From Sulfurospirillum sp001602955 (lineage in GTDB: Bacteria > Campylobacterota > Campylobacteria > Campylobacterales > Sulfurospirillaceae), in assembly GCA_001602955.1 (NCBI GenBank), contig LVAC01000019.1, positions 62,001-126,000 of the forward strand: 64,000 bases of DNA. Direction: 5' to 3'. Below the pieces are notes generated by a model. It did not search any database, was not told the origin of the DNA, and was given only the letters and a program-made list of their open reading frames with translations. Positions within the stretch are counted from its first letter, which is position 1; every line of letters starts with the position of its first letter. Both the position numbers and the translations under genes were made by a program. Below are positions 32,978 to 41,424 of the stretch, in pieces.

Positions 32978-34236
32978 GCCAAGAACTTACTAAGAAGATT
33001 TTAGTAACGCTTGGTTTTATTTTTGCATACAGGATACTGGCATACGTGCCGGTTCCTGGCGTAAATCTTGATGTTATTAAAGAGTTCTTCGATTCTAACA
33101 GCTCTAACGCTCTTGGAATGTTTAATATGTTTAGCGGCAATGCTGCTCAACGCCTTAGCATTATTTCTCTTGGAATTATGCCTTATATTACTGCTTCGAT
33201 TATTATGGAACTTCTCGCAGCTACCTTCCCCGCACTTGGAAAAATGAAAAAAGAACGCGACGGTATGGTAAAATACATGCAAATTATTCGTTATGCAACG
33301 ATCGGTATTACGATCATTCAAGCAATCGGCGTATCGGTTGGTTTGGGTGGCTTAACGGGACGCGCAGGCGAAAGTGCTATTATGATCGATATGACGGTTT
33401 TTACGGCGATTGCAGCGGCTAGTATGTTAACCGGCACAATGCTTTTAATGTGGATCGGCGAACAAATCACGCAACGCGGTATCGGTAACGGTATTAGCTT
33501 GATTATTTTTGCGGGTATCGTATCGGGTATTCCTCATGCTATCGGCGGCACGATTAACCTTGTGAATACGGGTGAGCTCAACTTCCTCGTCGTTATAGGC
33601 ATTTTAGCGGTTATTCTTGCAACGGTAGGCTCCATTATTTACGTTGAAATGGGCGAACGTCGTATACCGATTTCATATTCACGTAAAGTGGTACTTCAAA
33701 ATCAGCATAAACGTATTATGAATTATGTACCGATTAAAATGAATTTGAGCGGTGTTATTCCTCCAATTTTTGCCAGTGCGATTTTGATGTTTCCTTCAAC
33801 GATTATGCAAGCAAGTACTAATCCGATCGTTCAAGCCATTCACGATTTTTTAAATCCGAATAGCTATGTTTTTAATATCCTTACGTTCTTATTCGTGATT
33901 TTCTTTGCTTATTTTTATGCATCGATTGTTTTTAATGCAAAAGATATCTCCGAAAATTTGAAAAAACAAGGCGGATTTATTCCCGGCGTTAGACCCGGTG
34001 AAAGTACGGCTCTTTTCTTAAACGAAGTGGCCGGACGATTGACGCTTTGGGGTTCTATTTATTTAGGACTGATTTCGACTCTTCCATGGGTTCTTGTAAA
34101 ATTTATGGGCGTTCCTTTCTATTTCGGTGGAACGGCTGTCTTAATTGTCGTGCAAGTGGCACTGGATACGATGCGAAAAATTGAGGCACAAATGTACATG
34201 AATAAATATGAAACATTGAGTGCCGTCGGACTTTAA
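32974..34236 (+). CDS. secY: protein translocase subunit SecY
   Basis: Channel subunit of the Sec translocon (420 residues, ten membrane helices), moving proteins across or into the inner membrane with SecE, SecG and SecA. Conserved are PYITASIIMELL, the cytosolic loop GERRIPISYSRKV and the C-terminal segment GGFIPGVRPGEST. Translationally coupled to rplO by a 4-bp overlap. Confidence 0.98.
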   Translation: MSQELTKKILVTLGFIFAYRILAYVPVPGVNLDVIKEFFDSNSSNALGMFNMFSGNAAQRLSIISLGIMPYITASIIMELLAATFPALGKMKKERDGMVKYMQIIRYATIGITIIQAIGVSVGLGGLTGRAGESAIMIDMTVFTAIAAASMLTGTMLLMWIGEQITQRGIGNGISLIIFAGIVSGIPHAIGGTINLVNTGELNFLVVIGILAVILATVGSIIYVEMGERRIPISYSRKVVLQNQHKRIMNYVPIKMNLSGVIPPIFASAILMFPSTIMQASTNPIVQAIHDFLNPNSYVFNILTFLFVIFFAYFYASIVFNAKDISENLKKQGGFIPGVRPGESTALFLNEVAGRLTLWGSIYLGLISTLPWVLVKFMGVPFYFGGTAVLIVVQVALDTMRKIEAQMYMNKYETLSAVGL

Positions 34237-34240
34237 TGCA

Positions 34241-34999
34241 ATGGCTATTACGATAAAAAAACCGCAAGAGATCGCAAAACTTTCGGTGGCAAATCAAATC
34301 GTTGCAAAAACGTTAGAGTATCTTTCTACACAGATTCACCCCGGACTTAGTTTGAAAGAATTAAACGCTATGGGTGAATCTTTTATTCACTCTCACGGAG
34401 CACGGCCTGCGTTTAAAGGTCTTTACGGTTTCCCCACCGGGGTGTGTACTTCCGTCAACGAAGTGATTATTCACGGTATTCCCACGGATTATAAATTGCA
34501 AGAAGGCGATATTATCGGTTTGGATATCGGAACGGAAATTGACGGATGGTACGGTGACTCTGCCGTAACGTTAGGTGTCGGTACCATTTCAAAAACAGAC
34601 GAAGCTTTGATTGCATGTGCCAAGGACGCGCTTTATTTCGCGATCGATATTATTGAACCGGAAATGCGCTTTAAAGAACTGAGTTATGCAATAGAGCAAT
34701 TTATTCTCCAAAAAGGGTTTGTACCTTTGCGAGGGTTTTGTGGTCATGGAATAGGTCGAAAGCCGCATGAAGAACCGGAGCTACCTAATTATTTGGAAGG
34801 GATCAACCCTAAAAGCGGACCGAAGATCAAAAACGGGATGGTGTTTTGCATAGAACCGATGATTTGCCATAAAGACGGTACGCCAAAAATCTTAGCGGAT
34901 AAATGGTCGGTTGTTTCAAAAGACGGGTTGAGAGGTAGTCATTACGAGCATACCGTAGCGATAATAGACGGTAGAGCCGAAATTTTATCAAAAGCGTAA
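34241..34999 (+). CDS. map: methionine aminopeptidase, type I
   Basis: Removes N-terminal Met from nascent proteins; 252 residues from MAITIKKPQEIAK. Metal ligands are visible: LDIGTEIDGWYGDSAVT (two Asp), GFCGHGIGRKPHEEP (His), VFCIEPM (Glu) and SHYEHTVAI (Glu). An earlier in-frame ATG at 34220 lies within secY and would add seven non-conserved residues. Starts 4 bp after secY. Confidence 0.96.
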   Translation: MAITIKKPQEIAKLSVANQIVAKTLEYLSTQIHPGLSLKELNAMGESFIHSHGARPAFKGLYGFPTGVCTSVNEVIIHGIPTDYKLQEGDIIGLDIGTEIDGWYGDSAVTLGVGTISKTDEALIACAKDALYFAIDIIEPEMRFKELSYAIEQFILQKGFVPLRGFCGHGIGRKPHEEPELPNYLEGINPKSGPKIKNGMVFCIEPMICHKDGTPKILADKWSVVSKDGLRGSHYEHTVAIIDGRAEILSKA

Positions 35000-35017
35000 A
35001 TTCACTAGGGAGGTAAA

Positions 35018-35236
35018 ATGGCAAAAGACGATGTGATAGAGATTGACGGTAAGGTAATAGAAGCTTTACCCAATGCTACGTTTAAAGTTGAAGTACAAAA
35101 TAGCCATGTGATTTTATGTCACATTGCCGGTAAAATGAGAATGCATTATATTAAGATAATGCCAGGAGATACCGTTAAAGTAGAGTTAACACCGTATAGT
35201 TTGGATAAAGGGCGTATAACCTATAGGTATAAGTAA
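35018..35236 (+). CDS. infA: translation initiation factor IF-1
   Basis: OB-fold factor (72 residues) that binds the 30S A site: DVIEIDGKVIEALPNATFKV, IAGKMRMHYIKIMPGDTVKV, and the final DKGRITYRYK. GGGAGG precedes the ATG. Confidence 0.98.
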   Translation: MAKDDVIEIDGKVIEALPNATFKVEVQNSHVILCHIAGKMRMHYIKIMPGDTVKVELTPYSLDKGRITYRYK

Positions 35237-35255
35237 ATTATTAGCTTAAATTCTG

Positions 35256-35261
35256 TATAAT
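35256..35261 (+). promoter_or_regulatory. -10 element of the rpmJ-rpsM-rpsK-rpsD-rpoA-rplQ unit
   Basis: Perfect TATAAT 138 bp before the rpmJ start, in the only long gap inside the ribosomal cluster. No good -35 is visible. The distance leaves about 130 nt of 5' leader, which is structured. Confidence 0.6.
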
Positions 35262-35291
35262 TTACCCCTTTTGTAAAGCTGTGTGAAGAAT

Positions 35292-35376
35292 AATCGAAAA
35301 AAGACCACTGTTTTTTCGATTGTTGGTTTGATATTACTCGTCAAACCTGTGACAGTTTAACTCAAAATTCCAGTGG
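35292..35376 (+). promoter_or_regulatory. structured 5' leader RNA upstream of rpmJ
   Basis: Stem 1: AATCGAAAAAA (35292-35302) pairs exactly with TTTTTTCGATT (35311-35321) around the 8-nt loop GACCACTG. Stem 2: GGTTTGA (35325-35331) pairs with TCAAACC (35341-35347). The loop of stem 1 contains CCACTG, complementary to CAGTGG at 35371-35376, just before the A-tract and AGGAG of rpmJ, so a pseudoknot is possible. In E. coli ribosomal protein S4 controls this operon through a leader pseudoknot; rpsD (S4) is in the present unit. Confidence 0.5.
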
Positions 35377-35398
35377 AAAAAAAAGTTCAGGAGTCACA

Positions 35399-35512
35399 AT
35401 GAAAGTACGACCTTCTGTAAAGAAGATGTGTGATAAATGCAAAGTGATTAAACGAAAAGGTATCGTTCGAATCATTTGCGATAATCCAAAACATAAACAA
35501 AGACAAGGATAA
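35399..35512 (+). CDS. rpmJ: 50S ribosomal protein L36
   Basis: L36, 37 residues (MKVRPSVKKMCDKCKVIKRK, ending DNPKHKQRQG), with the zinc ligands Cys11, Cys14, Cys27 and His32. AGGAG lies 5 nt before the ATG. The typical place in the cluster, between infA and rpsM. Confidence 0.98.
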   Translation: MKVRPSVKKMCDKCKVIKRKGIVRIICDNPKHKQRQG

Positions 35513-35514
35513 GC

Positions 35515-35883
35515 ATGGCAAGGATTGCAGGTGTAGACCTTCCAATGAAAAAGAGAGTAGAGTACGGTTTAACGTATATCTACGGTATCGGTTTAACAAG
35601 TTCTAGAGCGATTTTAACCGCAACCGGAATTTCATTCGATAAGAGAGTTCATGAGTTAAGCGAAGACGACGTTGCCGCTATTCGTAAAGAGATCCAAGCC
35701 GGATTCCAAGTAGAAGGTGATCTTCGTAAAAAAGTAGCGATGGATATTAAAGCTTTGATGGATATGGGAAGCTACAGAGGTCTTAGACATAGAAAAGGCT
35801 TACCGGTTCGCGGTCAAAAAACGAAGACGAATGCACGTACCCGCAAAGGTAAAAAACGCACCGTCGGCGCTAAAGCTAAATAA
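35515..35883 (+). CDS. rpsM: 30S ribosomal protein S13
   Basis: S13, 122 residues, contacts P-site tRNA and the 50S subunit: MARIAGVDLPMKKRVEYGLT, YRGLRHRKGLPVRGQKTKTN and the basic C-terminal tail. Confidence 0.98.
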   Translation: MARIAGVDLPMKKRVEYGLTYIYGIGLTSSRAILTATGISFDKRVHELSEDDVAAIRKEIQAGFQVEGDLRKKVAMDIKALMDMGSYRGLRHRKGLPVRGQKTKTNARTRKGKKRTVGAKAK

Positions 35884-35904
35884 CGAAGTCTCAAAGGGAA
35901 ACAG

Positions 35905-36297
35905 ATGGCAAAAAGAAAAGTAGTACGTAAAAAAGTTGTTAAAAAGAATATTGCGAAAGGGATTATTTTTATCTCAGCAACCTTTAATAACACTGTCGTA
36001 ACTGTCACCGATGAGATGGGAAATGTCATTGCTTGGAGTAGTGCCGGTAGTTTAGGCTTTAAAGGAAGTAAAAAATCAACTCCTTATGCCGCGCAACAAG
36101 CCGTAGAAGATGCACTCACTAAAGCAAAAGAACATGGTCTCAAAGAAATCGGTATTAAAGTTCAAGGCCCGGGCAGCGGTCGTGAAACGGCCGTCAAAAG
36201 TGCCGGTACAACAGAGGGTATCAAAGTGTCTTTTTTGAAAGATATTACGCCTCTCCCGCACAACGGTTGTAGACCTCCAAAAAGAAGAAGAGTCTAA
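35905..36297 (+). CDS. rpsK: 30S ribosomal protein S11
   Basis: S11 (130 residues), on the 30S platform at the mRNA exit: FISATFNNTVVTVTDEMGN, GFKGSKKSTPYAAQQA and the C-terminal PHNGCRPPKRRRV. Confidence 0.98.
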   Translation: MAKRKVVRKKVVKKNIAKGIIFISATFNNTVVTVTDEMGNVIAWSSAGSLGFKGSKKSTPYAAQQAVEDALTKAKEHGLKEIGIKVQGPGSGRETAVKSAGTTEGIKVSFLKDITPLPHNGCRPPKRRRV

Positions 36298-36369
36298 TTT
36301 CTTTTCGGAGATATTGGCTAGAGATAAAACAAAATAATTTTTTCGTTTACGCAATAATTAGGAGAAAAA

Positions 36370-36996
36370 ATGGCAAGATATAGAGGACCGGTCGAAAAGC
36401 TTGAGAGAAGACTTGGTGTTAGCTTGGCCCTTAAAGGTGAGCGCAGACTTGCTGGTAAGAGCGCACTAGACAAGCGACCGTATGCCCCGGGTCAACACGG
36501 ACAAAGAAGAGCAAAAATTAGTGAATACGGGCTTCAATTACGAGAGAAGCAAAAAGCTAAATTTATGTATGGAGTTTCTGAAAAACAATTCAGACGTATA
36601 TTTGACGAAGCAGCTCGCAAAGAAGGAAACACGGGTATTAACCTTGTACTTTTAATCGAGAGAAGACTTGATAACGTTGTTTACCGTATGGGTTTTGCAA
36701 CGACGCGAAGATTTGCACGTCAGTTAGTCACGCACGGACATATTTTAGTTAACGGAGCTCGCGTAGATATTCCGTCTTACGTAGTTCGCGCCGGTGATAA
36801 AGTAGAAGTATGTGAAAAATCGAAAAATAACCCTCAAGTTAAACGCTCTCTTGAATTGACGCAACAAACCGGTATCGTACCGTGGGTTGACGTTGAGAGA
36901 GAAAAAGCGATGGGTATTTTTACACGCATCCCAGAGAGAGACGAAGTAGTAATTCCGGTTGAAGAAAGATTAATCGTTGAGCTTTACTCTAAATAA
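36370..36996 (+). CDS. rpsD: 30S ribosomal protein S4
   Basis: S4, 208 residues, the primary 16S-binding protein (RYRGPVEKLERRLGVSLALK, S4 domain RRLDNVVYRMGFATTRRFAR). It is a zinc-free version, since the N-terminal cysteines are missing. In E. coli S4 is the translational repressor of this operon, so it is the first candidate ligand for the leader before rpmJ. Confidence 0.98.
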   Translation: MARYRGPVEKLERRLGVSLALKGERRLAGKSALDKRPYAPGQHGQRRAKISEYGLQLREKQKAKFMYGVSEKQFRRIFDEAARKEGNTGINLVLLIERRLDNVVYRMGFATTRRFARQLVTHGHILVNGARVDIPSYVVRAGDKVEVCEKSKNNPQVKRSLELTQQTGIVPWVDVEREKAMGIFTRIPERDEVVIPVEERLIVELYSK

Positions 36997-37011
36997 TAAA
37001 GTAGGTAGTAA

Positions 37012-38025
37012 ATGAAAAAAATCAATACATCAGCTTACATGCCAACTGAAATTGAGGTAGAGAATATTGCAGCCAATAAAGTTCAGGTAAGTGCGTATCC
37101 GTTTGAATCCGGATTTGCGATTACATTGGCACATCCGTTACGTCGATTGCTTTTAAGCAGTACCGTCGGATCTGCTCCAACGGCTGTAAAGATTGAAGGC
37201 GTAACCCATGAATTTGATAGCATGCGCGGTATGCTTGAAGATGTTGCACTTTTTATCATTAATCTTAAAAATATTCGCTTTAGAATTAAAGGCGATGAAA
37301 AACGCGTGGAAGTCAATTACTCGTTTAGCGGCCCTAAAGAGATTAAAGGAAGCGACTTAGCTAACGCACAGATCGAAATCGTTACGCCCGATACGTATTT
37401 GGCGACGATTAACGAAGATGCGGAGCTTAATTTTTCTTTGATTATCGAAAAAGGAATCGGTTACGTACCGAGCGAGAATATTCGAGGTTTGGTCGGAGAC
37501 GATTATATAGCACTCGATGCATTCTTTACACCGGTTAAAAGAGCCGTTTACGATATTGAAAACGTTTTGGTCGAAGACAATCCAAACTATGAAAAAATCG
37601 TTTTTACGATTGAAACGGACGGTTTGGTTTCTCCGATTGAAGCATTTAAAAACGCTTTGGAAGCGATGTATGCTCAAATGTCCGTATTTAACGGTATTTT
37701 AGACATTGCAGTAGCTCCGAAAAGCGATAGCTCGAACGACGGCGTCGAGTTTGGGAAATTGCTTCAAAGTATTGAAGAGTTAAACCTAAGTGCACGCAGT
37801 TTTAACTGCCTAGACCGTGCCGAAGTGAAGTACATCGGCGAACTTGCTTTAATGAGCGAGTTAGAGCTTAAAAACCTTAAAAATCTCGGCAAAAAATCGT
37901 TAGAAGAGATTCGAGACGTCATGGAAGAGAGCGGATATCCGGTCGGGTTTAACTTCCCGGACGATGCAGCAAGCTTGCTCAAGAAAAAAATTGAAGATTT
38001 AAAATCTGAAGCCAACGAGGGTTAA
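37012..38025 (+). CDS. rpoA: RNA polymerase alpha subunit
   Basis: Alpha subunit, 337 residues. The N-terminal assembly domain contains FAITLAHPLRRLLLSSTVGS; after a linker, the C-terminal domain (about 255-325) binds UP-element DNA and activators ('LNLSARSFNCLDRAEVKYIG', KNLGKKSLEEIRDVM). Confidence 0.98.
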   Translation: MKKINTSAYMPTEIEVENIAANKVQVSAYPFESGFAITLAHPLRRLLLSSTVGSAPTAVKIEGVTHEFDSMRGMLEDVALFIINLKNIRFRIKGDEKRVEVNYSFSGPKEIKGSDLANAQIEIVTPDTYLATINEDAELNFSLIIEKGIGYVPSENIRGLVGDDYIALDAFFTPVKRAVYDIENVLVEDNPNYEKIVFTIETDGLVSPIEAFKNALEAMYAQMSVFNGILDIAVAPKSDSSNDGVEFGKLLQSIEELNLSARSFNCLDRAEVKYIGELALMSELELKNLKNLGKKSLEEIRDVMEESGYPVGFNFPDDAASLLKKKIEDLKSEANEG

Positions 38026-38028
38026 TTT

Positions 38029-38379
38029 ATGAGACATAAGCATGGATATAGAAAGCTTGGTCGTAGTTCTTCACACAGAGCGGCATTGCTCAAGAACTTG
38101 GCTATAGCGGTTATTAAATATGAGAAAATCGAGACGACGCTTCCTAAAGCTAAAGAGCTAAGAGGCTATGTCGAGAAATTGATCACAAAAGCTGGAGTTG
38201 GTGGCGATCATGCACACAAATTCGTTTTTGCGGCACTTCAAGATAAAGAGTGTACGAAAAAACTCGTGAATGAAATTGCTCCTAAATATTTAGAGCGAAA
38301 CGGCGGATATACCCGTATCGTTAAAACAAGAATCCGAAAAGGCGATGCAGCCGCAATGGCATTTTTAGAGCTCGTCTAA
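38029..38379 (+). CDS. rplQ: 50S ribosomal protein L17
   Basis: L17 (116 residues), at the tunnel exit: MRHKHGYRKLGRSSSHRAAL, LPKAKELRGYVEKLITKA and the final RKGDAAAMAFLELV. Last gene of the ribosomal cluster and followed by a hairpin. Confidence 0.98.
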   Translation: MRHKHGYRKLGRSSSHRAALLKNLAIAVIKYEKIETTLPKAKELRGYVEKLITKAGVGGDHAHKFVFAALQDKECTKKLVNEIAPKYLERNGGYTRIVKTRIRKGDAAAMAFLELV

Positions 38380-38389
38380 ATCTTTATTC

Positions 38390-38416
38390 GGGAGAGAAAG
38401 AGCCTCTTTCTTTCCC
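38390..38416 (+). terminator. hairpin at the end of the ribosomal cluster
   Basis: GGGAGAGAAAG (38390-38400) pairs with CTTTCTTTCCC (38406-38416) around a 5-nt loop, with one G-U pair. No good T-run follows, so it may be a terminator aided by other factors or an mRNA 3'-end protector. The remaining 100 bp before the nfu-like gene hold no other clear feature. Confidence 0.55.
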
Positions 38417-38523
38417 TCTCTACGTTAAAAAAATTTGTCCTTTTCTACGTGTATCCCTTCTTCATTAAGTCATTTTTAACGCAAACTATTGTTAAATTAG
38501 AAACATTTGCTATAGGAGAATTT

Positions 38524-38796
38524 ATGATACCATTTAGTGACGAAGAGTTGCTTCCCGTTGTCGAAAAATCATTGGAAAAAATTAAGCCGATGCTTGCACT
38601 GGACGGAGGCGGCCTAACGCTTTTAGGCATTAAAGGCGGTCGTGTTTTTGTGCAATTACAAGGCGCATGTCAAGGATGTGCCTCTAGTGGGCAGACACTC
38701 AAATACGGCATTGAGAGGCAACTTCGCATTGATATTCATCCCGAACTCGAAGTGGTAAACATTTTACCCGGATCGGAAGATCAATTCGATCAATAG
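38524..38796 (+). CDS. NifU C-terminal-domain (Nfu-type) iron-sulfur protein
   Basis: A 90-residue Nfu-domain protein that would carry and deliver Fe-S clusters. The CxxC is in GACQGCASSGQTLKYGIERQ. It lacks the N-terminal IscU-like and A-type domains of NifU or NfuA. ATG 38524 has AGGAG 6 nt upstream; an in-frame upstream ATG at 38449 would add 25 hydrophobic, non-conserved residues. Confidence 0.92.
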   Translation: MIPFSDEELLPVVEKSLEKIKPMLALDGGGLTLLGIKGGRVFVQLQGACQGCASSGQTLKYGIERQLRIDIHPELEVVNILPGSEDQFDQ

Positions 38797-38803
38797 GAGC
38801 AGA

Positions 38804-39367
38804 ATGAATCCGCATTTCCAACAAGGTATCGAGTACTTTTACGAACGTCGTTTTATGGAGGCTATGTGCCATTTTGCGCTAGCACTTAGCGACAATCCGC
38901 AAGATAAAGAGGCTCGCATAGGAGCTATCTTATGCGATATGGCATCGAGCAACGAAGAGCAGGCAATGGCACTTTTCGAGTACTATTTACTGACGAAACA
39001 AAACGGTGCGCAAGACTGTGAAGATGTCATGGAAGAGATTATTAATTCCGTCGAAGAAAATAGCGATAAAATCGCGCATCTTTTTAACCGCAAAGATTTA
39101 GAGGCGCGCATCAATGCCGAAAACGGCATTAAATACGAAGATTTTATGGCACTCATTGAATCGCGTGGCAGTTTTAAAGAGGCGTTTGAAGACATTATGT
39201 TCTCCACGAAAGTGATTATTTCGAAAAAAGAGGATTTTGTCGACTTCCTTGCGAAATTGATCGACAACGGATTTATCGAAATGTCGCTTAACTACCTTGA
39301 GAGTGCCGTAACGCTCTTCCCGAACGACGAGCAACTGCTCTCATTAATCAAAAAAGTTCAAAAATAA
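38804..39367 (+). CDS. TPR-like helical protein of unknown function
   Basis: A 187-residue acidic, all-helical protein. TPR-like helices are seen at residues 1-60 ('GIEYFYERRFMEAMCHFALA') and near the end ('FIEMSLNYLESAVTLFPNDE'); the centre (65-150) is unrecognised. It starts 7 bp after the Nfu-type gene and ends 10 bp before murE, so it is probably co-transcribed with them. No catalytic motif is visible. Confidence 0.8.
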   Translation: MNPHFQQGIEYFYERRFMEAMCHFALALSDNPQDKEARIGAILCDMASSNEEQAMALFEYYLLTKQNGAQDCEDVMEEIINSVEENSDKIAHLFNRKDLEARINAENGIKYEDFMALIESRGSFKEAFEDIMFSTKVIISKKEDFVDFLAKLIDNGFIEMSLNYLESAVTLFPNDEQLLSLIKKVQK

Positions 39368-39377
39368 AGAGCCTATC

Positions 39378-40691
39378 GTGAAAATCGAGTTAAAAAATTC
39401 AGCACCGTTTTTACATGTAACGGATAATTCCAATGAATGCGATGCCTCTAGCATCTTTGTCGTCACCGATTTGAACGCTTCGTATCGCCAAAGCGCGTTG
39501 GATCGCGGTTGTACGAAAGTTATTTCGCCGCAGGCATGCTTGGAGCTTTTAGGCATCCAAGACCGTATTAAAATTATCGGTATTACCGGTACGAACGGCA
39601 AAACGACGACGGCTGCCGCGATTTATTCGATTTTGCTTGATTTGGGAAAGAAAGCGGGTTTGCAGGGTACGCGCGGTTGTTTCATCAACGAGACCCGTAT
39701 CGAAGACAAAAGTTTAACAACGCCGCCTATTTTACAAACGATTAAAAATTTAAAAACGGCACTAGATGCAGGATGCGAGTATTTCGTGATGGAAGTCAGT
39801 TCGCATGCGATTGTTCAAAACCGTATCGACGGACTCACGTTTGCTTTGAAAATTTTAACGAACGTGACTCAAGATCATCTGGATTTTCATAAAACGATCG
39901 ACGAATACATTGCCGTGAAAAGCCGTTTTTTTGAAGACGAGGGTTTAAAGCTCATCAACAAAGACGAGAGCAATATTCGCTACAACCGTACGCAAGCGTT
40001 TAGTTACGGTATCGAGCATCCCGCCACGTATAAAATTCTTGCATATGCTCTTAAAGACGGCATTAGCGCGGCGGTTGCCAAAAACAATTCGGTGTACGAA
40101 TTCGAATCGCCTCTGCACGGTTTTTTTAATCTCTATAACCTTCTTGCCGCCGTAAGCGCGATCGATTGTCTGGGTGTAGCCTCTATGGAAGCCATTTGCG
40201 AAGCCGTGGAAAACTTCGGCGGTGTGGAAGGACGTATGGAAGTCGTGAGTCGAGAGCCTTTGGTCATCGTCGATTTTGCGCATACGCCCGATGGTATGGA
40301 AAAAGTGATGGAAAGCATGAAAGACCAAAATATGATCGTCGTCTTCGGCGCAGGCGGCGATCGAGACCGCACGAAGCGACCGAAGATGGGAGCAGTCGCA
40401 GAGCGTTACGCTCAGAAAATTATCGTTACGAGTGACAACCCTCGCTCGGAAGAACCTCAAAGCATTATTGACGAAATCTTAGCGGGTATGCACGGTTCCA
40501 GGCCGATTTACGTTGAAGCCGACCGCGCTTGCGCCATTGAAAAAGCGCTACGCCTCCAAGCTCCGAACGAAGTGCTTTTGATCCTCGGAAAAGGGGATGA
40601 AACCTACCAAGAGATCGCCGGAAAAAAATATCCGTTCGACGATCGCGAAATCGTTAAAGCGTTAATCGCCGAATTGCCTAAGCAAAAATAG
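39378..40691 (+). CDS. murE: UDP-MurNAc-tripeptide synthetase (meso-DAP adding)
   Basis: Mur ligase of 437 residues which adds meso-diaminopimelate to UDP-MurNAc-L-Ala-D-Glu. ATP loop GITGTNGKTTT, central VSSHAIVQNRIDGL and NVTQDHLDFH, and C-terminal VDFAHTPDGMEKVM. The motif DNPR (in VTSDNPRSEEP) indicates meso-DAP rather than lysine. It is shorter than E. coli MurE (495), mainly in the N-terminal domain, as is usual in this phylum. Start is GTG. A TTACATGTAA palindrome lies close to the 5' end. Confidence 0.96.
   Translation: MKIELKNSAPFLHVTDNSNECDASSIFVVTDLNASYRQSALDRGCTKVISPQACLELLGIQDRIKIIGITGTNGKTTTAAAIYSILLDLGKKAGLQGTRGCFINETRIEDKSLTTPPILQTIKNLKTALDAGCEYFVMEVSSHAIVQNRIDGLTFALKILTNVTQDHLDFHKTIDEYIAVKSRFFEDEGLKLINKDESNIRYNRTQAFSYGIEHPATYKILAYALKDGISAAVAKNNSVYEFESPLHGFFNLYNLLAAVSAIDCLGVASMEAICEAVENFGGVEGRMEVVSREPLVIVDFAHTPDGMEKVMESMKDQNMIVVFGAGGDRDRTKRPKMGAVAERYAQKIIVTSDNPRSEEPQSIIDEILAGMHGSRPIYVEADRACAIEKALRLQAPNEVLLILGKGDETYQEIAGKKYPFDDREIVKALIAELPKQK
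39411..39420. repeat. TTACATGTAA palindrome, copy 2
   Basis: Within murE codons 12-15, encoding Leu-His-Val-Thr, 33 bp after the GTG start. Confidence 0.7.
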
Positions 40692-40693
40692 GG

Positions 40694-40711
40694 TAAAATT
40701 AAATAATTTTA
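40694..40711. repeat. 18-bp AT palindrome between murE and panD
   Basis: TAAAATTA-AA-TAATTTTA is a perfect inverted repeat with 8-bp arms in the 40-bp gap. It could be an operator or an internal promoter region (TAAAAT fits a -10). Confidence 0.4.
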
Positions 40712-40731
40712 TTCATGAGGATTACAAAGCG

Positions 40732-41097
40732 ATGACCCTAGAGATGTTGTACGCCAAAATTCATCGAGCGACGGTCACGGACGCCAACTTAAATTACGTC
40801 GGTTCCATTACGATCGATAAAGAACTGATCGAAGCCAGCCGCTTAAGAGTCGGACAAAAAGTCGAAGTCGTCAATATCAATAACGGAGAGCGTTTTACGA
40901 CGTATGTGATCGAAGGAAAAGCCGGCGCAAAAGATATCTGTTTGAACGGAGCGGCGGCACGCAAAGCACACATCGGCGATAAAATCATTATTATTGCCTA
41001 TGCTCATTTGAGCGAAGAAGAGCTCAAAACGTTTAAACCGACGGTTGCTTTAGTCGATGAAACCAATGCTTTGGTCGAAGTGCGAGATTATATCTGA
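40732..41097 (+). CDS. panD: aspartate 1-decarboxylase (pyruvoyl enzyme)
   Basis: Makes beta-alanine for pantothenate. The 121-residue proenzyme cleaves itself between Gly24 and Ser25 (NYVGSITID), giving the pyruvoyl group. KIHRATVT and LNGAAARKAHIGDKIII are conserved. The stop overlaps the ybaB start by 1 bp. Confidence 0.96.
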   Translation: MTLEMLYAKIHRATVTDANLNYVGSITIDKELIEASRLRVGQKVEVVNINNGERFTTYVIEGKAGAKDICLNGAAARKAHIGDKIIIIAYAHLSEEELKTFKPTVALVDETNALVEVRDYI

Positions 41098-41414
41098 TGT
41101 TTGATAATTTTGATTTATCGAAAATGACCGCAATGCTTGAAGAGGCGCAAAAACAAGCGCAAAAAATGCAAGAAGAGGCTCAAAATAAAGAATTCACGGC
41201 TAAAAGCGGCGGTGGATTGGTTCGCGTGAGTATGAACGGTTCGGGCGAAGTGATCGATATCGGTATTGACGATTCGCTTTTAAGCGATAAAGAATCGCTG
41301 CAAATTTTGGTGATGAGCGCGATTAACGACGTGTTAAAAATGGTTGAAGAGAATAAAAAATTAGCCACGACTCAAATGCTCTCAAGCATTGGAGGATTCG
41401 GTACGAAAAGCTAA
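41097..41414 (+). CDS. YbaB/EbfC family nucleoid-associated protein
   Basis: A 105-residue dimeric DNA-binding protein. The N-terminal helix is Gln/Glu-rich (LEEAQKQAQKMQEEAQNKEF), followed by a small sheet (SGGGLVRVSMNGSGEVIDIG). In many bacteria it lies by dnaX-recR; here it is coupled to panD. Confidence 0.93.
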   Translation: MFDNFDLSKMTAMLEEAQKQAQKMQEEAQNKEFTAKSGGGLVRVSMNGSGEVIDIGIDDSLLSDKESLQILVMSAINDVLKMVEENKKLATTQMLSSIGGFGTKS

Positions 41415-41424
41415 GGAGTAGCAC

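Noticed and set aside
39945..40460. 171-residue frame antisense to murE
   Set aside because: Opposite a fully conserved Mur ligase domain; His/Arg/Phe-rich shadow.
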